From an uncultured Clostridia bacterium (GTDB lineage: Bacteria > Bacillota > Clostridia > Christensenellales > Borkfalkiaceae), in assembly GCA_947174975.1 (NCBI GenBank), contig CAMWLA010000027.1, positions 1 to 12,070 of the forward strand: a stretch of DNA of 12,070 bases, written 5' to 3'. Shown here piece by piece: positions 11,968-12,070 of the stretch. Each line of letters begins with the position of its first letter. The stretch's first letter is position 1. The position numbers and the translations under genes were made by a program. The notes under the pieces were generated by a model. The model made no database searches and was not told the DNA's origin. It was given only the letters and a program-made list of their open reading frames with translations.

Positions 11968-12070
11968 TTAATCTTCTTTGTCCGCTTCATTTTTCGCAGC
12001 GGACATTTTTTCTGCTTCGAATTTTTCTACCTCTTCACCACTATCACCATAATACAAGCGAATTAATTGA
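11968..12070 (-). CDS. C-terminal fragment of a gene cut by the right edge
   Basis: Reading inward from the right edge, an open frame gives QLIRLYYGDSGEEVEKFEAE followed by KMSAAKNEADKED and a TAA at 11968. Only 34 codons are visible. The charged, helical C-terminus gives no hint of family. It is the most upstream gene seen of the minus-strand cluster. Confidence 0.5.
   Translation of the reverse strand, partial: QLIRLYYGDSGEEVEKFEAEKMSAAKNEADKED

Noticed and set aside
1..12070. Tailed-phage prophage
   Set aside because: No terminase, portal, capsid or tail gene is seen; the Zot ATPase and small membrane proteins point to a filamentous-type module instead.

Overview
The window looks like part of a phage-type or integrated mobile element from a Gram-positive, Clostridia-like bacterium. 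The evidence is moderate GC content (roughly 40-45% by eye), strong GGAGG/GGGGG ribosome binding sites with occasional TTG and GTG starts, lysine/alanine-rich tails, and Ig-like surface domains of a kind I associate with uncultured gut Clostridia. The host assignment is inference. Every convincing protein gene lies on the minus strand, so the window reads from its right end to its left end. Both ends cut through genes. No tRNA, rRNA, CRISPR array, IS element, or tailed-phage head, tail or terminase gene was recognised.

Reading order (minus strand). (1) 12070-10638: a tight run of small genes with ATGA overlaps: the C-terminal end of one gene, then products of 59, 62, 86, 70, 58 and 63 aa. None is recognised; the 58-aa product is cysteine-rich. 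(2) 10605-7267: a membrane and surface module. It holds a 35-aa single-TM peptide, a 621-aa exported protein with signal peptide and C-terminal anchor, a 64-aa two-helix membrane protein, and a 381-aa anchored protein with an Ig-like domain. (3) 7122-6244: a lipoprotein with Ig-like and OB-fold-like domains, bracketed by an imperfect 59-bp direct repeat that carries a preserved hairpin. (4) 6222-5053: two very lysine-rich proteins on either side of a gap that encodes, on the PLUS strand, a compact structured RNA with its own promoter and terminator. (5) 5027-3239: a Zot/pI-type assembly ATPase and a coiled-coil protein with a duplicated acidic tail. (6) About 3163-2738: a non-coding stretch crowded with inverted repeats. 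(7) 2737-138: a small winged-helix protein, then a DNA-modification cassette (D12-class adenine methylase, PP-loop Fe-S PAPS-reductase-like enzyme, second NPPY methyltransferase), then a truncated hydrophobic ORF.

The order tiny TM peptide, signal-peptide/C-anchor protein, small coat-like membrane protein, Zot ATPase parallels the filamentous-phage order VII/IX-(VIII)-III-VI-I. The best overall reading is therefore an inovirus-like extrusion module, unusually large and carrying DNA modification genes. No Rep protein, secretin or integrase is visible; those would have to lie outside the window. The most novel local items are the plus-strand RNA (5554-5693), whose last two hairpin loops are complementary over 6 nt; the acidic-tail tandem duplication interrupted by an AAA-to-TAA change; the repeat-bracketed lipoprotein gene; and the hairpin-rich gap at 2738-3163.
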